DNA of 64,000 nucleotides from Rubrobacteraceae bacterium (GCA_030448125.1 JAUJNO010000007.1:1-64000), one strand, 5' to 3'; shown: positions 17,716-28,399, counted from the first letter of the stretch. Notes: generated from the sequence alone by a model not told the origin. Made by a program: numbers and translations.

Positions 17716-18950
17716 TTACCAGCGTTTTACCGTCAGGCTGGCGTTTATCCCGCCGAAGCCGAAAGAGTTGGTCATGGCGGTGTCGATAGTCGCGTCTCTC
17801 CCGTTCGCCGGCACGTAGGCCAGGGGACACTCCGGGTCTGGATCCTCGAGGTTGGCGGTCGGCGGCACCCATCCTCTGTCGAGCGCAAGGGCCGTGATGG
17901 CGACCTCGATCGCACCACTCGCCCCTAAAGCGTGGCCGTAGAGGCCCTTGGTGCCGCTGACGGGGAGACTATTCGCGTGCTCGCCGAACGCGAGGCGAAT
18001 CGCCAAAGCCTCGGCCGTGTCCCCTAAAGGTGTCCCGGTTGCGTGTGCGTTCAGGTAGTCGACCTCCTCCGGGCTCAGTCCTGCTTCGGCGAGGGCGAGC
18101 CTCATAGCCTGCGCCGCCTCTTCGCCCGAGGGCAGGGGTGCCATCATGTGGTGGGCGTCGTTGGTCGCGCCGTAGCCCAGGATCTCGGCATAGGGGCGCG
18201 CCCCCGCGAGAGCGCGTGATCGAGCTCCTCGAGGACAAGCATCGCCCCGCCCTCCGCCATGAGGAAGCCGTCGCGATCGCGGTCGAACGGCCGACTCGCC
18301 TCTTCGGGCGCGTCGTTGCGCGTCGTCATGGCTCGTATGAGCGCGAAGGCGCCGAAGATCAGCGGCGAGAGCGGCGCCTCGACCCCGCCTGCCAGAGCCG
18401 CGTCGGCCCCACCGGCCCCGATTAGCCGGAACGCCTCGCCGACGGCGACCGCGCCCGAGGCGCAGGAGTTGGCATTGCCCATCACGGGTCCTTTGAGGCC
18501 GAACTCGATCGCGACGTTGGTCGCCCCGGCGCCGCCGAACACGGCCAGCGCGAGCGTCGGCGCGACCCCGCGCAGTCCCCCTTCCAGAAAGCGCTCGTGC
18601 TCCGCCTCGCCGAAAGCCGACCCGCCCAGGGCGCTGCCCAGGTAGACCGCGACCCCCTTGCCGGCGTCGCCGTTCGTGCTGAAGGCCGCGTCCTCGAGCG
18701 CCTGGCGGCTCGTGGCGACCGAGAGCTGCGAGAAGCGGTCGAGCCGGCGCGCCCGGCGGGCGTCCATGTAGTTCAGCGGATCGAAGTCGTCTATCTCGGC
18801 CGCGATCTTCGACCCGAAGGGGGCCGGGTCGAAGCGCGTGATCCGGCGTCCGGCAGACTCGCCACGCCGGATTCCAGTCCCAGAGCCTTCGCCGCCGGAG
18901 CCGATCGGCGTGATGGCCCCGATGCCGGTGATGACGACGCGGCGGCTCAT
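17716..18950 (-). pseudogene. Beta-ketoacyl synthase (FabF/type II PKS-like), one frameshift
   Basis: Condensing enzyme. From ATG 18950: RRVVITGIGAITPIG, active-site Cys in GNANSCASGAVAVGEA, then in the shifted frame the two catalytic His in NAHATGTPLGDTAEA and GTKGLYGHALGASGAIE, and the C-terminal TNSFGFGGINASLTVKRW. Cys-His-His are all present. The frame breaks at about 18200. The start overlaps the stop of the SRPBCC cyclase (ATGA), so the two are translationally coupled. This is the last gene of a minus-strand polyketide-like set. Confidence 0.85.
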
Positions 18951-19414
18951 CGTCCCCGCCTCGCCCCGGATTCGGCGAGCTCCTTGATCCGCCCCAGCGT
19001 CTTGCCGGCGATGTTCGAGACGAAGAAGGGACCCACGATCCTCTCGGCCACGACCCCCCCGATCAACGGCCAGCCAACCAGGCGCGGGAGGTCGTGGAGG
19101 ATGCCGACCCGCACCACTCTCTCGCCCCGGGGTGCGAAGGCCCACTCGACCTCCATGCCCTTCGTGACGCCGCCGACGTGGCGGAAGGTGATGCGCGGCA
19201 CGTCCGGGAAGAGCCGCTGCTCGGCCCGCCAGCGCACCGGGATGAAGTCGCGGCGTGCGGCCATCTCGACCAGGCGCCGCCCTTCGCCGTCGTCTTCGAG
19301 GACCCGGACCCACCGGTAATGCGGCAGTATTTCCGGCCAGCGCTCGACGGGGGCGGCGAGCCTGTACACCTCCGCCGCGTCCGCCCTTATAAGGATCTCG
19401 TTCTCCGTATGCAC
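18947..19414 (-). CDS. SRPBCC-family polyketide cyclase/aromatase-like protein
   Basis: A 155-residue START/Bet v1-like domain: ENEILIRADAAEVYRLAAPVERWPEILPHYRWVRVLE is the typical start, EVEWAFAPRGERVVRVGILHDL the central sheet, and a C-terminal helix follows. One of the few intact genes in this stretch. It overlaps the ketosynthase by 4 bases and follows an FAD reductase gene, supporting a role in folding or dehydrating a ketoacyl or aromatic intermediate (inferred). Confidence 0.85.
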   Translation of the reverse strand: MHTENEILIRADAAEVYRLAAPVERWPEILPHYRWVRVLEDDGEGRRLVEMAARRDFIPVRWRAEQRLFPDVPRITFRHVGGVTKGMEVEWAFAPRGERVVRVGILHDLPRLVGWPLIGGVVAERIVGPFFVSNIAGKTLGRIKELAESGARRGR

Positions 19415-19429
19415 GTTGCCTCCTTCAGG

Positions 19430-20640
19430 GCCTCAAGAGCGACCAGAGGTAGCCGGGTCTGAGCGCCTCCGCTGCGGGCCGGTAGTCGCCCAGGACGCCC
19501 TTCATGATAACCGCCGGGTGGGGCCGCTCCGCCAGGCGCTTGGCTGCGTAGCCGAAGAAGCGGGGCGAGCCGATGGAAGAGCTGGATTATCTTGACGAGG
19601 CGCTCCTTGTCCGCGAACGTGGCCCGCGCGCTCGCTCGTAGCCGACGGGAACGTGTCGGATCCGGCCTGCAGCGCGCGTTCGACGGCCTCCGCCGCCAGC
19701 TCGGCTCCCCTCAAGGCCCGCGAGACGCCCTCGCCGGTGAAGGGATCCAGAAAGCCCGCGGCGTCGCCGACGAGCAGGTAGCCGGGACCGGCCGCCCGGC
19801 GGACCCGGCGGCGCCAGCGGTCCGATCCCTCGCACCGAGCCGACCCTTTCGGTGCCGCCTAAGCCCGGGTGGCCCCCGGCAGCCCGGCCAGCCTCCGCTC
19901 GAAGAACCGCTCGGCCGGGTCCCCGGTCGGCTTCGCGCCCAACGCTCCCACGAGCCCGACGCTGACGAGACCTTCGCCGACCGGGGCCAGCCCACAATAC
20001 GTCCCGGGGCCGACGTGCATCTCCCCGAGTCCGCCCAAGCTCGCTATCACCAGCGTAGTGCGTGGCCAGACCCAGCCGCCGCGGCCACCGGATCGGCAGG
20101 TCCAGGCCGAGCGAGCGCGTGATCGCGGAGCGCCGCCCGTCGGCGGCCACTACGAAGCGCGAGCGCAAAACCGCCTCGCCATTCCGCCCTTGGTCGGTCT
20201 CGCGGACGCCGATCACGCGCCCCCGTCGACGGCTACCCCCAGCACCCGCATTTTCTCCCGCACCCGAACGCCGCACGCCCGCGCATGGTCCAGGAGCACG
20301 CGGTCGAGGACGGGGCGCTGTATACCTAAGGCCCTCCGGTCGCGGTCTCCGTCCGGGTAAGAGAGCAAGAAGCCGTCTCGCTCCACGCCACGCGCATGCC
20401 TACCAGCCAGGCGTGCTCCTCGGCGAAGACCGCCTCGAGCGCCCCCAGGCGCCCCAAAGCGTCGACGACGCCCGGGCTATGCATCACCGCAGGGCTTCTC
20501 GGGGAAAGCTCGCCTTCTCGAGCAGCAGCACGTCGCGTCCGCTCCTCGCCAATAGCGCGGCCGTGGCCGCCCCGGCCGGCCCGCCGCCGACCACCAGCAC
20601 CTCGGCGTCCGAGGGCGTTCACGGGGCCCCGGCGGCGATC
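19430..20640 (-). pseudogene. FAD-dependent oxidoreductase, geranylgeranyl-reductase family, heavily frameshifted
   Basis: Conserved stretches are readable in order but in alternating frames: an FAD-loop region near 20,600 (VVGGGPAGAATA-like), DAHSPGVVDALGRLGALEAVF, GIQRPVLDRVLLDHARACGVR, RFVVAADGRRSAITRSLGLDLP, EMHVGPGTYCGLAPVGEGLVSVGLVG and AERFFERRLAGLPGATRA. At least five indels. Family members reduce or hydroxylate lipid and polyketide intermediates. It lies between a methyltransferase and the cyclase in one orientation. Boundaries are approximate. Confidence 0.7.
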
Positions 20641-21285
20641 ATCGCGACCCGGTAACCGGGGAAGCCGAGGAAGCGGACCGGGCCGAGCCCCGCGCCGGTC
20701 GGCGAGCGATCGCCATCTCGCCCCTCGTGTAGGCGCGGCGGACCGAGAGCGGGGCATCGTGCCGGAACAATAGGTTCTTGCTCATCGTTCGGCCCACCAG
20801 TTGGGCGCCCACATAGCCGACCCAGGACCGGACGAGGTCGTTGACGACCACGCCGCGCCCGCCACCCGACGCATCTCCTCGAGCGTGAGCACCGCGTCGT
20901 CGGGCTCGAGGTGGTGGAGCCAAGCGAGCAGGTCGCCACGTCGAAGCTCCCTTCTTCGAACGGCAGACGGCGGGCGTCCGCCACGGCGAACTCGACGCCT
21001 GGCGGGGCGCCGCGCGCGGCCCGGCCCAGGATCTTCGGGCTGAGGTCGGTGGCGAGGACTCGCGCCCGCAGGCCACGCCGCCCCGCCCAGGCCGCCACGG
21101 CGCGCGGGAAGTCCGCGCCGGTCGCGACGTCGACGACAGCGAGGTCGGCACCTGGGGCGAGATCCGAGTGAGGCGCGCAAGCGCGAAAACCGGTCAGAGA
21201 AACGCCGCTTCATGCAACGGTTGACGCGGCGCGGGTCGTCGAGGCACTCGGCGAGCGAGGCCCGATCCTGGCCGGGGAGGTCCAT
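20630..21285 (-). pseudogene. Class I methyltransferase, frameshifted
   Basis: Start ATG 21285 follows GAGGAGGAG (MDLPGQDRASLAECLDD). The SAM domain is spread over frames: ARVLATDLSPKILGRAARGAPPGVEFAVADARRLPFEEGSFDV, then HHLEPDDAVLTLEEMRRVAG, VVNDLVRSWVGYVGAQLVGR and LLFRHDAPLSVRRAYTRGEM, which matches a complete methyltransferase of about 220 residues. It ends at or overlaps the FAD reductase start. Substrate unknown. Confidence 0.72.
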
Positions 21286-21665
21286 CAACTCCTCCTCGTG
21301 GGCGCGGGCGGGCCGGAATGGAGCGGGAGCTTGGGGGCCCGAGCGCCTCCATCTTTGGCGGCTCCTCGCCCGACGGGACGGGGCAGCGGGATGGTGCGCC
21401 CGCCGCGGCCGGCGCTTCGGTACCTTCGGCACCTTCACGGGATGGGGGAGCGTGTCTCACTGCTCTTCGGGCCGATGCTCGGGTCGGCGCATCCGCCGGA
21501 TCCCGGACGCAGGTCAGGATCGGCGCGGCTGCGGGCGAAGCGCTGCGGGCGAGTAGCGCCTGCGGGCGAAGCGCCGCCTGGCGCGGGCGGGACCAAGACG
21601 AAGCCCGACGCGACAACCAGGCGCACGGCCTGACCGGCGTGCGGCCGAACGGATCCGGCTGATCG
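21286..21665. other. Intergenic, no recognised gene
   Basis: About 380 bases between the methyltransferase start and the end of the SDR. Long ORFs on both strands are low-complexity (Arg/Pro/Ala-rich) and do not resemble a protein family. In a region this rich in indels, a small gene such as an acyl carrier protein could be missed; I see no DSL phosphopantetheine motif. Confidence 0.35.
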
Positions 21666-22740
21666 CCGCCTCAAACATCGAGCGCAGCATGAGCCCCGCC
21701 GCGGCCAGGCCGAGCAAGACGCGTTTCCGGTTCGGGTGCTGCTCGAGGTAGCGGGTGTAGAGGCTCGTGGATCTGGGGAGCCGGCTGAATTCGCCGGTAG
21801 AAGAGCCGGTTTCGCGCACGGGCGTGGTCGAAGAGGTTGTCGTGCCCATCATCCGCCCGGTCGGTCTTCTGCATCTCGAACATCGCGCCGCGCGCAGCAT
21901 GAGCCGGTCGAGGAGTGACCTGATGCGCTCCATCACCTCCAGCATCTTGCCCCCGCTGCCGACGATGATGTCCCGCCGCGGGTGCTCGGCGGCGAAGAGG
22001 ATCGCCTCGGCACGACCCGCGGCTCGTAGACGGCGGCCATCGGTCGAGGCTCGACGCCGAGCTTCGACCGGGCGCGTCCGAAGAGGGGCGTTGTCGACCG
22101 AGGAGGGCATAGGGCGTGACGTTGATTACCACGCCTTCTCGTGCTCCAGCTCTGAGCCTCAGGGCCTCGGTGAACCCCTTAACGATGTCGTGCTTGGCCG
22201 CGCAGTAGGCGGCCTGGAGGGGCCCACGGCGCGTGCCGCGAGGACGGAGGCGTTGTTGATGATCGTCCCCTGCCCCTGGCGCTTCAGGTGCGGCAGCGCC
22301 GCCTTCACGCCGTAGATCTGGCTCACGAGGATGACGCCGGATGAGGCGCTCCAAGACGAGCCGTCGTCCCTCCACGGTCGCCCACTCGCTGGCCGCGGCA
22401 TCCCCATAGCCTGACCCAGCGCCGCCAGGTCGATGGCGCCCGGAAGCGGCTGTCTACCGCCTCCCGGGCCAGCCGCTCTACCTGGTCCGACCTTCGGCCT
22501 GAGAGCGTCGGTGACGACGACGTGGGCGAAGGGAGTAGGCCGAGGCGCTATTTCCGACCTCCTCGGGCGCGACGCGGTACGTGCGCGCCAATGAGGGCCG
22601 CCTTCGTGTCGCCATGGCGTGAGCAGTCGCCCCCCGTCAGGAGTGCGTCTGGTCTCGCGGCCGATGCCGCTCGAGGCCGGTACCCACCACTACCTGCTCG
22701 CCGATCGTTCTCACGGAGGTTCCTCCATCTGCTCGATGTA
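21666..22740 (-). pseudogene. Short-chain dehydrogenase/reductase, frameshifted (SDR 1)
   Basis: A GEQVVV-TG dinucleotide region near 22,715, then VILVSQIYGVKAALPHLKRQGQGTIINNASVLAARA, the active-site AAYCAAKHDIVKGFTEALR (Tyr-x3-Lys), and AEAILFAAEHPRRDIIVGSGGKMLEVME. A C-terminal extension ending YTRYLEQHPNRKRVLLGLAA is typical of an uncharacterised actinobacterial SDR subgroup. At least four frame changes. It lies tandem with a second SDR. Confidence 0.72.
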
Positions 22741-22859
22741 ACCACCCGATGTTACGTGTGTCTACCGCCGAGAAGAAGTAAACCGTCTGAAGGTAGGGCT
22801 CGGTCTCGCACGGGCAAGAAAAGCCGGATCGCGACGAACGATTAGACCAGCGTCGCGAC

Positions 22860-23832
22860 GATATTGCCACGATCTTTACCATAGGCGCCGCACTAGCCGG
22901 TAGGCGAGCAGCGGCGCCAGGACCGCGCTGCTCCGCCAGGGCGCCACGCCCGAGCATAGGGTTCCCCTCGCGCCGCCATCCTCCGCTGACGCGGTTCCAT
23001 TCCGGCATCGGCTCGAAGACGTTGCCGGGCCCGGGCTCCGCGGGTTCGGAGCCGAAGGCGGCTGGATTCATTACGTATGGAGCGAGCCAGTTGAAGGCCC
23101 CGTCGCGACCTCCTGCATCACCGCCTCCAGGTGGCCGGAACTGCCCCACGGTGACCTCCTGCCGCGGACGCTCGATGCAACGCAGGATCGCCTTCACCCC
23201 CCGGTCCGGATCGGCGATGGGGGGCACGGGCTTGGCGCGCGACCGCTGTAGCTGTTCGCGTGGCGGAAGATGGGCGTGTCGACGGACGCCGGCAGGATGG
23301 TGCACACGTCGACGTTTTCGACTCGGCGAGGGCCTCGCGCAGGCTCTCGGAGAACGCGCGTACCCCGAACTTGCTCGTCGTGTACGCGCTCACGTACGGG
23401 GAGAACATCCGCCCCAAAGGGAAGACATGTTGATGAGGACGCCGCCGCCCTCCTGCTCCCGGAAGAGAGGCAGCACGGCGCGGGCGCCGGATCTGCTCTC
23501 CACAGGTTCGTCTCGATCACCCGCCGGTAGGTTTCGTCGGGTACCTCCTCGAAGTAGCCGTAGACCATGACGCCCGCGTTGTTGACCCACACGTCGATCC
23601 GCCCGAAGCGCTCGGCGGCCCGGCGCGCCAGCGCCCGCACGGCCTCCTGGTCGGCGACGTCCGTCGGGACGACCAGGGGCCCGCCGGCCGCCTCGCACTC
23701 CTCGGCGACCTCGCAGGCTCTGCTCGCGCGCGCGCGAGCACCACGCTCGCCGCGCGACGGCCAAGGCGCGCGCGGTCGTGGCCGATGCCGCGAGGCGCTC
23801 GTGATGACGAAGAGCCTCAATCGCCCGCGGCA
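22860..23832 (-). pseudogene. Short-chain dehydrogenase/reductase, frameshifted (SDR 2)
   Basis: RLFVITSAS (degraded TGxxxGIG), GGPLVVPTDVADQEAVRALARRAAERFGRIDVWVNNAGVMVYG, the active site YVSAYTTSKFGVRAFSESLREAL and ILPASVDTPIFRHANSYSGR. A long C-terminal part (NWLAPYVMNPAAFGSEPAEPGPGNVFEP) matches the same SDR subgroup as SDR 1. Several frame changes. The two SDRs and the downstream Zn-ADH run in one direction and may form an operon. Confidence 0.72.
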
Positions 23833-23870
23833 TCCGGTTCACCCTCTCCTCGTCGTCGTGTTGGCGATGA

Positions 23871-25025
23871 TCACGGCTGGAGCAACACCTTGATCGCGCC
23901 GTCCTGCTTTTTCTGGAAGATCTCGTAGCCTCTGGGTGCCTGCTCCAGCGCATCTTGTGGGTGGCGAAGCCCTCGACGAGGGGTCATCGTCGCCGGTGAG
24001 GAGCGGCATGATGTCGTCCACCCAGTGCTTGACGTTGGCCTGGCTCCATCCGCAGCTGTATCTGCTTGTCGAAGAGCTGGAGCATGTTGAGGGGGTCGGC
24101 CGGCCCGCCGTAGACACCACCGATGGAGATCGTGCCGCCCCGGCGCACCGTGCTGATGGCCGCGTAAAAGACGCTCAGGCGGTCGACCCCGGCCTCCTCT
24201 ATGACGCCCTGTGCGACCGAATCGGGCAGGAGGCCCGCGAGTTGCTGCGCAACCCGGCCGCTGGCGAGCCGTGCGCCTCCATCCTGACCGCGTCGATCAC
24301 CGAGTCCGCCCCGCCCGTCGGTCATCTCGCGGATCGCCTCCGCGATATCGTCGTGGTCCCTGGTGTCCAGCACCTCGATCCCGTGGCGGCGCGCCCTCTC
24401 GATCCGCACGAGATCGACGGCGATGACCCGGTGGCCCTTATGCAGCGCGATGCGACTGGACATGTCGCCGATCGGTCCCAGCCCGAAGATCGCCACGCTG
24501 CCGCCCTGGGGATGCCAGCGTACTCGACCGCCTGCCAGGAGGTGGGTAAAACGTCCGAGAGGTAGACGAAGCGCTCGTCCGGCGGCCCCTCGGGCACCTT
24601 GATCGACCAACTGCGCCTGGGGACGCGCAGATACTCGGCCTGCCCCCGGGAACCTGCCCGTAGAGCTTGGTGTAGCCGAAGAGCGCCGCCCCTGTCCCCT
24701 GGTCGCGACCTGGGTGGTCTCGCACTGCGAGTGGAGGCCCTGGCCGCACATCCAGCAGTGTCCGCAACAGATGGTGAACGGGAGCACGACCCTGTCGCCG
24801 GGCGAAAGGTTGGTGACCTCGCTTCCGACTTCCTCGACGATGCGGCTCGTGGCCGAGGATGTCGCCCTCCTCCATGAACATGCCGAGCATCGTAGAGGTG
24901 CAGGTCGGAGCCGCAGATCGCCGTCGTCGTGATACGCACGATGGCGTCGGTGGGTTCCTGATGGTGGGGTCGGGCACGTTGTCGACCCGTACGTCGCGCT
25001 TGCCGTGCCATGCCAGTGCTTTCAT
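23871..25025 (-). pseudogene. Zinc-dependent alcohol dehydrogenase (formaldehyde-dehydrogenase-like), frameshifted
   Basis: ATG 25025 after [27 protein letters not shown], then [15 protein letters not shown] (catalytic Zn Cys), [21 protein letters not shown] (structural Zn cysteines), [20 protein letters not shown] (NAD loop) and TVRRGGTISIGGVYGGPADPLNMLQLFDKQIQLRM, ending near AIKVLLQP at 23871. About six indels over 1.15 kb. The family is glutathione-independent formaldehyde or alcohol dehydrogenases. Confidence 0.78.
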
Positions 25026-25202
25026 TTAACCTTTGCCTCCATGCGTTGTTGGCCGTGTGTCTGCTAGCTCCCGGGCCCCCTCGTTATCCAGAGGTCCTTC
25101 TCTCTCCGCACCCCGGACCTGTGCTTCGCTCTCCGGGGACCTCTGCCTATATCTCGAAGGCAGCACCTTCTCCGTGCCAAGTTGCGACCTTTCGGACGTC
25201 CT

Positions 25203-25682
25203 TCATCGCCGGAGGTGGCGGAGGGCGGCGCGGGCCTCGGGGATTACGAGCGGCACCGCGGCGAAGGTGGCTCCCGCGGCGATGAGGCACAGAGGCAGAG
25301 GGCCCGTGATCCTTCACCTGGTCCACGGTGAGCTTGCCAGCCTGCAGGGCGTCCAGGGCCACCTGGCGGCCAGGGCGAGCGGGGATCACGCCGGTTCTCC
25401 CTGCCCATCGCGGCGAGGCCCAGCGTAGCGGCGTAGGAGCCGAGACCGATCGGGCCGTCGGGGGCTTGGAACCAGGAGTACGCCTCGGGTGCCGCGTCCA
25501 CTTTGTCCGAGTCGAAGCCGGGCAGGGGCGGGTCGGGCAGGTGCTTTATGACGCCTAACTGGTAGAGGGAGACCAGACCCATCGAGCCCGCGGCGGCGAG
25601 CGCCAGCCCCGCCACTTTCCGCCGCCGGGCCAGAAACTCGCCTGAGCCCTCCCGCAACTCGCGGCTCAACTTCGGGTCTCAT
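25203..25682 (-). pseudogene. Vitamin K epoxide reductase-like membrane protein, frameshifted
   Basis: Start ATG 25682 after AAGGAGG. KVAGLALAAAGSMGLVSLYQLGVIKHLPDPPLPGFDSDKVDA and GSYATLGLAAMG-like helices are followed by a C-terminal helix carrying a CxxC-like pair (RALCLC ... IAAGATFAAVPLVIPEARAALRHLRR). VKOR relatives pass electrons between quinone and thiols at the membrane. It sits directly downstream of the deiodinase-like redoxin, so a thiol-redox partnership is possible (inference). At least two indels. Confidence 0.65.
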
Positions 25683-25836
25683 CGGGTCCTCCTTGGGAGT
25701 CTGTACGCTTGCGCTGGCGAGGTCAGTTCGCGCCGGGGCCGCCGGCCGGCCGCGGTTCCTCGTCGTCCAGAACCGCGGGCTTGCTCGAGGGCCTCTTGGT
25801 CGAAGGTGCCGCGCGGCCCCGGCCCTCCCCAGAGGC

Positions 25837-26726
25837 CTAGTCGCGCAGCATCGACCACGTCCCCAGCGCGCGGCGGCCGCCAGGCCGCCGAGCAGGCGAG
25901 CCTCGCCGCCAGGGGGCAGCGCTGCGCGCAACGCGATCGGCGCGAGTACGGGTTTGGCCTTGTTGCCGAGTATGGTCAGGATCCTGGCCCCCAGTCCGCC
26001 CGTGATGTACTCGCGCACCCCCCGCTTGCCGCCCCGACTGATACCGCGGTATCCGTCCACGAAAGAGGCGAAGAGGTGGGCCTCTGATCTATGCCGCCGG
26101 CCACCGGAGCCCCGCGACCGCCCTGTTCGAGCAACTCGCCGATGGCCCTCTTCAGGGGTCGGAGCGTGCGTCCACATGCAGTAGAAGGCCACCCGCCCCT
26201 CCGAGTCGATCAGGAAAGAGGGGTCGGCCATCTCGCGGCTAAAGGTCCGGTGAACCCTCCCCGTAGTCGTCGGCCAGCACCGGCCATTCGATCCCTCGTC
26301 TCGCTTGTACGCGCGGGCGTCCGCCAGCATCTCCTCGTGGTTGCGGTACGCCCCCGAAGCTCGCCGGGGTGGGCCTGCCGGATCGGCAATGTCCACGAAC
26401 CGCACCCGGTCCCCGTACCATTCGTAGAGTTGTTTGTCGGCGCGACCGCGCCGGTGGTGATCGGTCAGGTGTAGCCGCCGTGCAGCAACACCGGACGACC
26501 CGTAGTTCGCCCAAACGCAGCCGGTCGCCCTCGGTGGTCTCCAGCTCGAAGTCCGGGGCCGACGCGCCGGGCTGCAACCCCCTCGCCCAGCACCGACCGC
26601 CACAGATCAGCGAAGAGGTGCTTCGGCCGGAAATGCTCGTAGTGATACTCGCTGAGCTGCCGCTGACCTTGCGGGCTCTGTCGACCCAAGGAAGTCGAGT
26701 CGATGTTCCCGCACTTGGTCGGGCAT
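25837..26726 (-). CDS. Deiodinase-like selenoprotein (thioredoxin fold) with extra C-terminal domain; frameshifts present
   Basis: From ATG 26726 (MPDQVREHRLDFL): EHFRPKHLFADLWRSVLGEG, VQPGASAPDFELETTEGDRL (redoxin start), RPVLLHGGYT then in-frame TGA (26465-26467) and PITTGAVAP. Next come QLYEWYGDRVRFVDI, RQAHPGE, AYRNHEEMLADARAYK and SFLIDSEGRVAFYCMWTHAPT. This resembles iodothyronine deiodinases (GSxTUPP ... VYIxEAHP). Reading TGA as Sec gives the expected catalytic residue. A hairpin (26438-26453) lies at bSECIS distance. A further domain (LFASFVDGYRGISRGGKRGVREYI ... LGTWSMLRD) ends at 25837 and is also found at 52,761. Several indels outside the TGA suggest sequence error. Confidence 0.72.
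26438..26467 (-). promoter_or_regulatory. Candidate bSECIS plus Sec TGA codon (deiodinase-like gene)
   Basis: The TGA is at 26465-26467. After 11 bases comes CGGCGC-GGTC-GCGCCG (26438-26453), a perfect 6-bp stem with loop GGUC, so the loop begins 17 bases after the UGA and carries the G and U expected of bacterial SECIS loops. Confidence 0.7.
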
Positions 26727-26894
26727 ACGCTGATCTCTCCTTCTCCGATTCTGGCCCTCGCCGTTTTACATGTATCGACTACGCGGCGCCGCGAGTTCTT
26801 ACCCTTATCCGTCCCAATTCTTTTGCCTCTAACAGGATCGGATCTCCAATAGATAGCACGCCAAATGGTCGCCAACCGAGACGGGGGCCGTGTG

Positions 26895-27554
26895 CTATAG
26901 AACGCACCAACGAACAATGGCTTGCCGAGTTGCGGGGCCCGGGGCGTGAGAAGGCGCTCGCGGAGCTGCGGGTCGTGCTCGTGCGCGGGCTGGGGGGCGC
27001 GCTGGACGGTCGCGGGGGTGGCGGCTTTGACCCGGCGGCCATCGAGGATTTCGCGCAAGACGCGCTGGTGAAGATCCTGCGGCAACCTCCTTCCGGGGCG
27101 AGAGCCGCTTTACCACCTGGGCCCAGAAGATCGCCGTGCGTGTGGCCTTCACCGAGCTGCGCCGCAAGCGGTGGCGCGACGTGTCGCTGCAAGACCTGGC
27201 TGCACGCTACGGCGCGGCCAAAATCAGGTTGGACACGCTGGCCGACCCGTCGCCCACCCCGGAGCAGTTGCTCTCCCAGGAGGTCTTGCTGGCGATGTTG
27301 GAGCGTTTGATCGCCGAGGAATTAACGGACCGGCAATGGCAGGCCCTGGTGGCGGTAGAGATAGACGAGGTGCCTTTGAAGAGGTGGCGCGGCGCATGGG
27401 CACCAACCGCAACGCGCTCTACAAGCTACTGCACGATGCCCGCCGGCGGCTCAAGAGGCGGATGATGGCCGAGGGCATCTCGCCGCGAGACCTGCCGGCA
27501 GGATCTCCGAAAGGGAGACTTTGTGACCATGCTCGACCGCGACCAACTGAGTAG
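26895..27554 (+). pseudogene. RNA polymerase sigma-70 family (ECF-like) factor, two frameshifts
   Basis: Region 2: GFDPAAIEDFAQDALVKILRQ, then TTWAQKIAVRVAFTELRRKRW in the next frame. Region 4: LIAEELTDRQWQALVAVEI, then EEVARRMGTNRNALYKLLHDARRRLKRRM in a third frame. Indels are near 27090 and 27385. The frame ends at 27554, overlapping the anti-sigma gene by 32 bases. The true start is unclear (no ATG/GTG in frame near TNEQWLAELRG). Confidence 0.8.
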
Positions 27555-27765
27555 CCTGGTTCGGTTGATAGCAACGACCCGCCCGGACGAGATCGGCTGC
27601 GACGAGTGCCTCGAGGAAGTGGACCGCTTCGTGGAGATGAAGCTCGCCGGGCTGGACGCCTCAGAGGCCATGCCGCTGGTGCAAGATCACCTGGACAAAT
27701 GCAGGGATTGCCGTGAAGAGTTCGAGGCGCTGTCGAGGGCGCTGCGTGCGGTCGAAGGTTCGTAG
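27523..27765 (+). CDS. Anti-sigma factor, zinc-finger (zf-HC2) type
   Basis: An 80-residue protein with IGCDECLEEVDRFVEMKLAG and VQDHLDKCRDCREEFEAL, the C-x2-C and H-x3-C-x2-C ligands of ZAS-type anti-sigma domains. There is no membrane segment, so it is soluble. AAAGGGAG precedes GTG 27523 (alternative ATG 27529). The overlap with the sigma-factor gene shows they are a pair. A zinc-thiol switch responding to oxidants is a common mode in this family. Confidence 0.85.
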   Translation: MTMLDRDQLSSLVRLIATTRPDEIGCDECLEEVDRFVEMKLAGLDASEAMPLVQDHLDKCRDCREEFEALSRALRAVEGS

Positions 27766-27865
27766 CCGGGCCAGAGGAGAACCTCAAAACAGGCCGCGGC
27801 CTTGGGCAAGGGTTGTTCTTCGGAGAACGCGATGTATTTGCCGCCGTATCGGTTTCGCCTGCCGC

Positions 27866-28157
27866 CTAGCCGCTAAATATCGAGAGGCCCAGGGCCGCCG
27901 CCCCGGCGAGCACGGCGCCCCAGAACACCACGCTGGCGAGCATCCACAGCAGCAGGGGACGGGGAGGGGCACCGAGCGCCAGCGCGAGGAGGGTCGCCGC
28001 AAGCAGCGGTCCCGTGAGCAGCGGGGCCTGCAACGCCACGCCCGGTATCCCGTAGCGCTCCCACACGCGCTCGCGCGCGCGGCGCCTGGCGAGGCGGCGG
28101 CTGGCGGTAGATCAAATGCCGCAGCCCGCCGGCCGCGACCACGAGCGTCACCAGCAT
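27866..28157 (-). pseudogene. Small hydrophobic membrane protein, frameshifted
   Basis: MLVTLVVAAGGLRHLIYRQP in one frame, then RYGIPGVALQAPLLTGPLLAATLLALALGAPPRPLLLWMLASVVFWGAVLAGAAALGLSIF in another gives a protein of about 95 residues with three helices. The family is not recognised. One indel near 28,060 joins the parts. Confidence 0.5.
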
Positions 28158-28399
28158 GGGCGCGCTGGCAGCTAACGGCGCCGCTCAAGGCGGGGGAAGT
28201 CCCAGTGCCACGCCGGTGGAAGATCCCGACCCACACGTCCAGGCGAGTTTTGAGGCTGCGCGGATAGGCGGGTAGCGAATGTGTCAATAGTCGATTAGGA
28301 GCCGCTTTAATCGCTCGGAGAATCGGCAAACGCGAAAAGTAGCAAGTTCATCCGGGGGCAAGCTCTTAGTAGCACAGAAATTCTCCTCGTCCAAATTTC

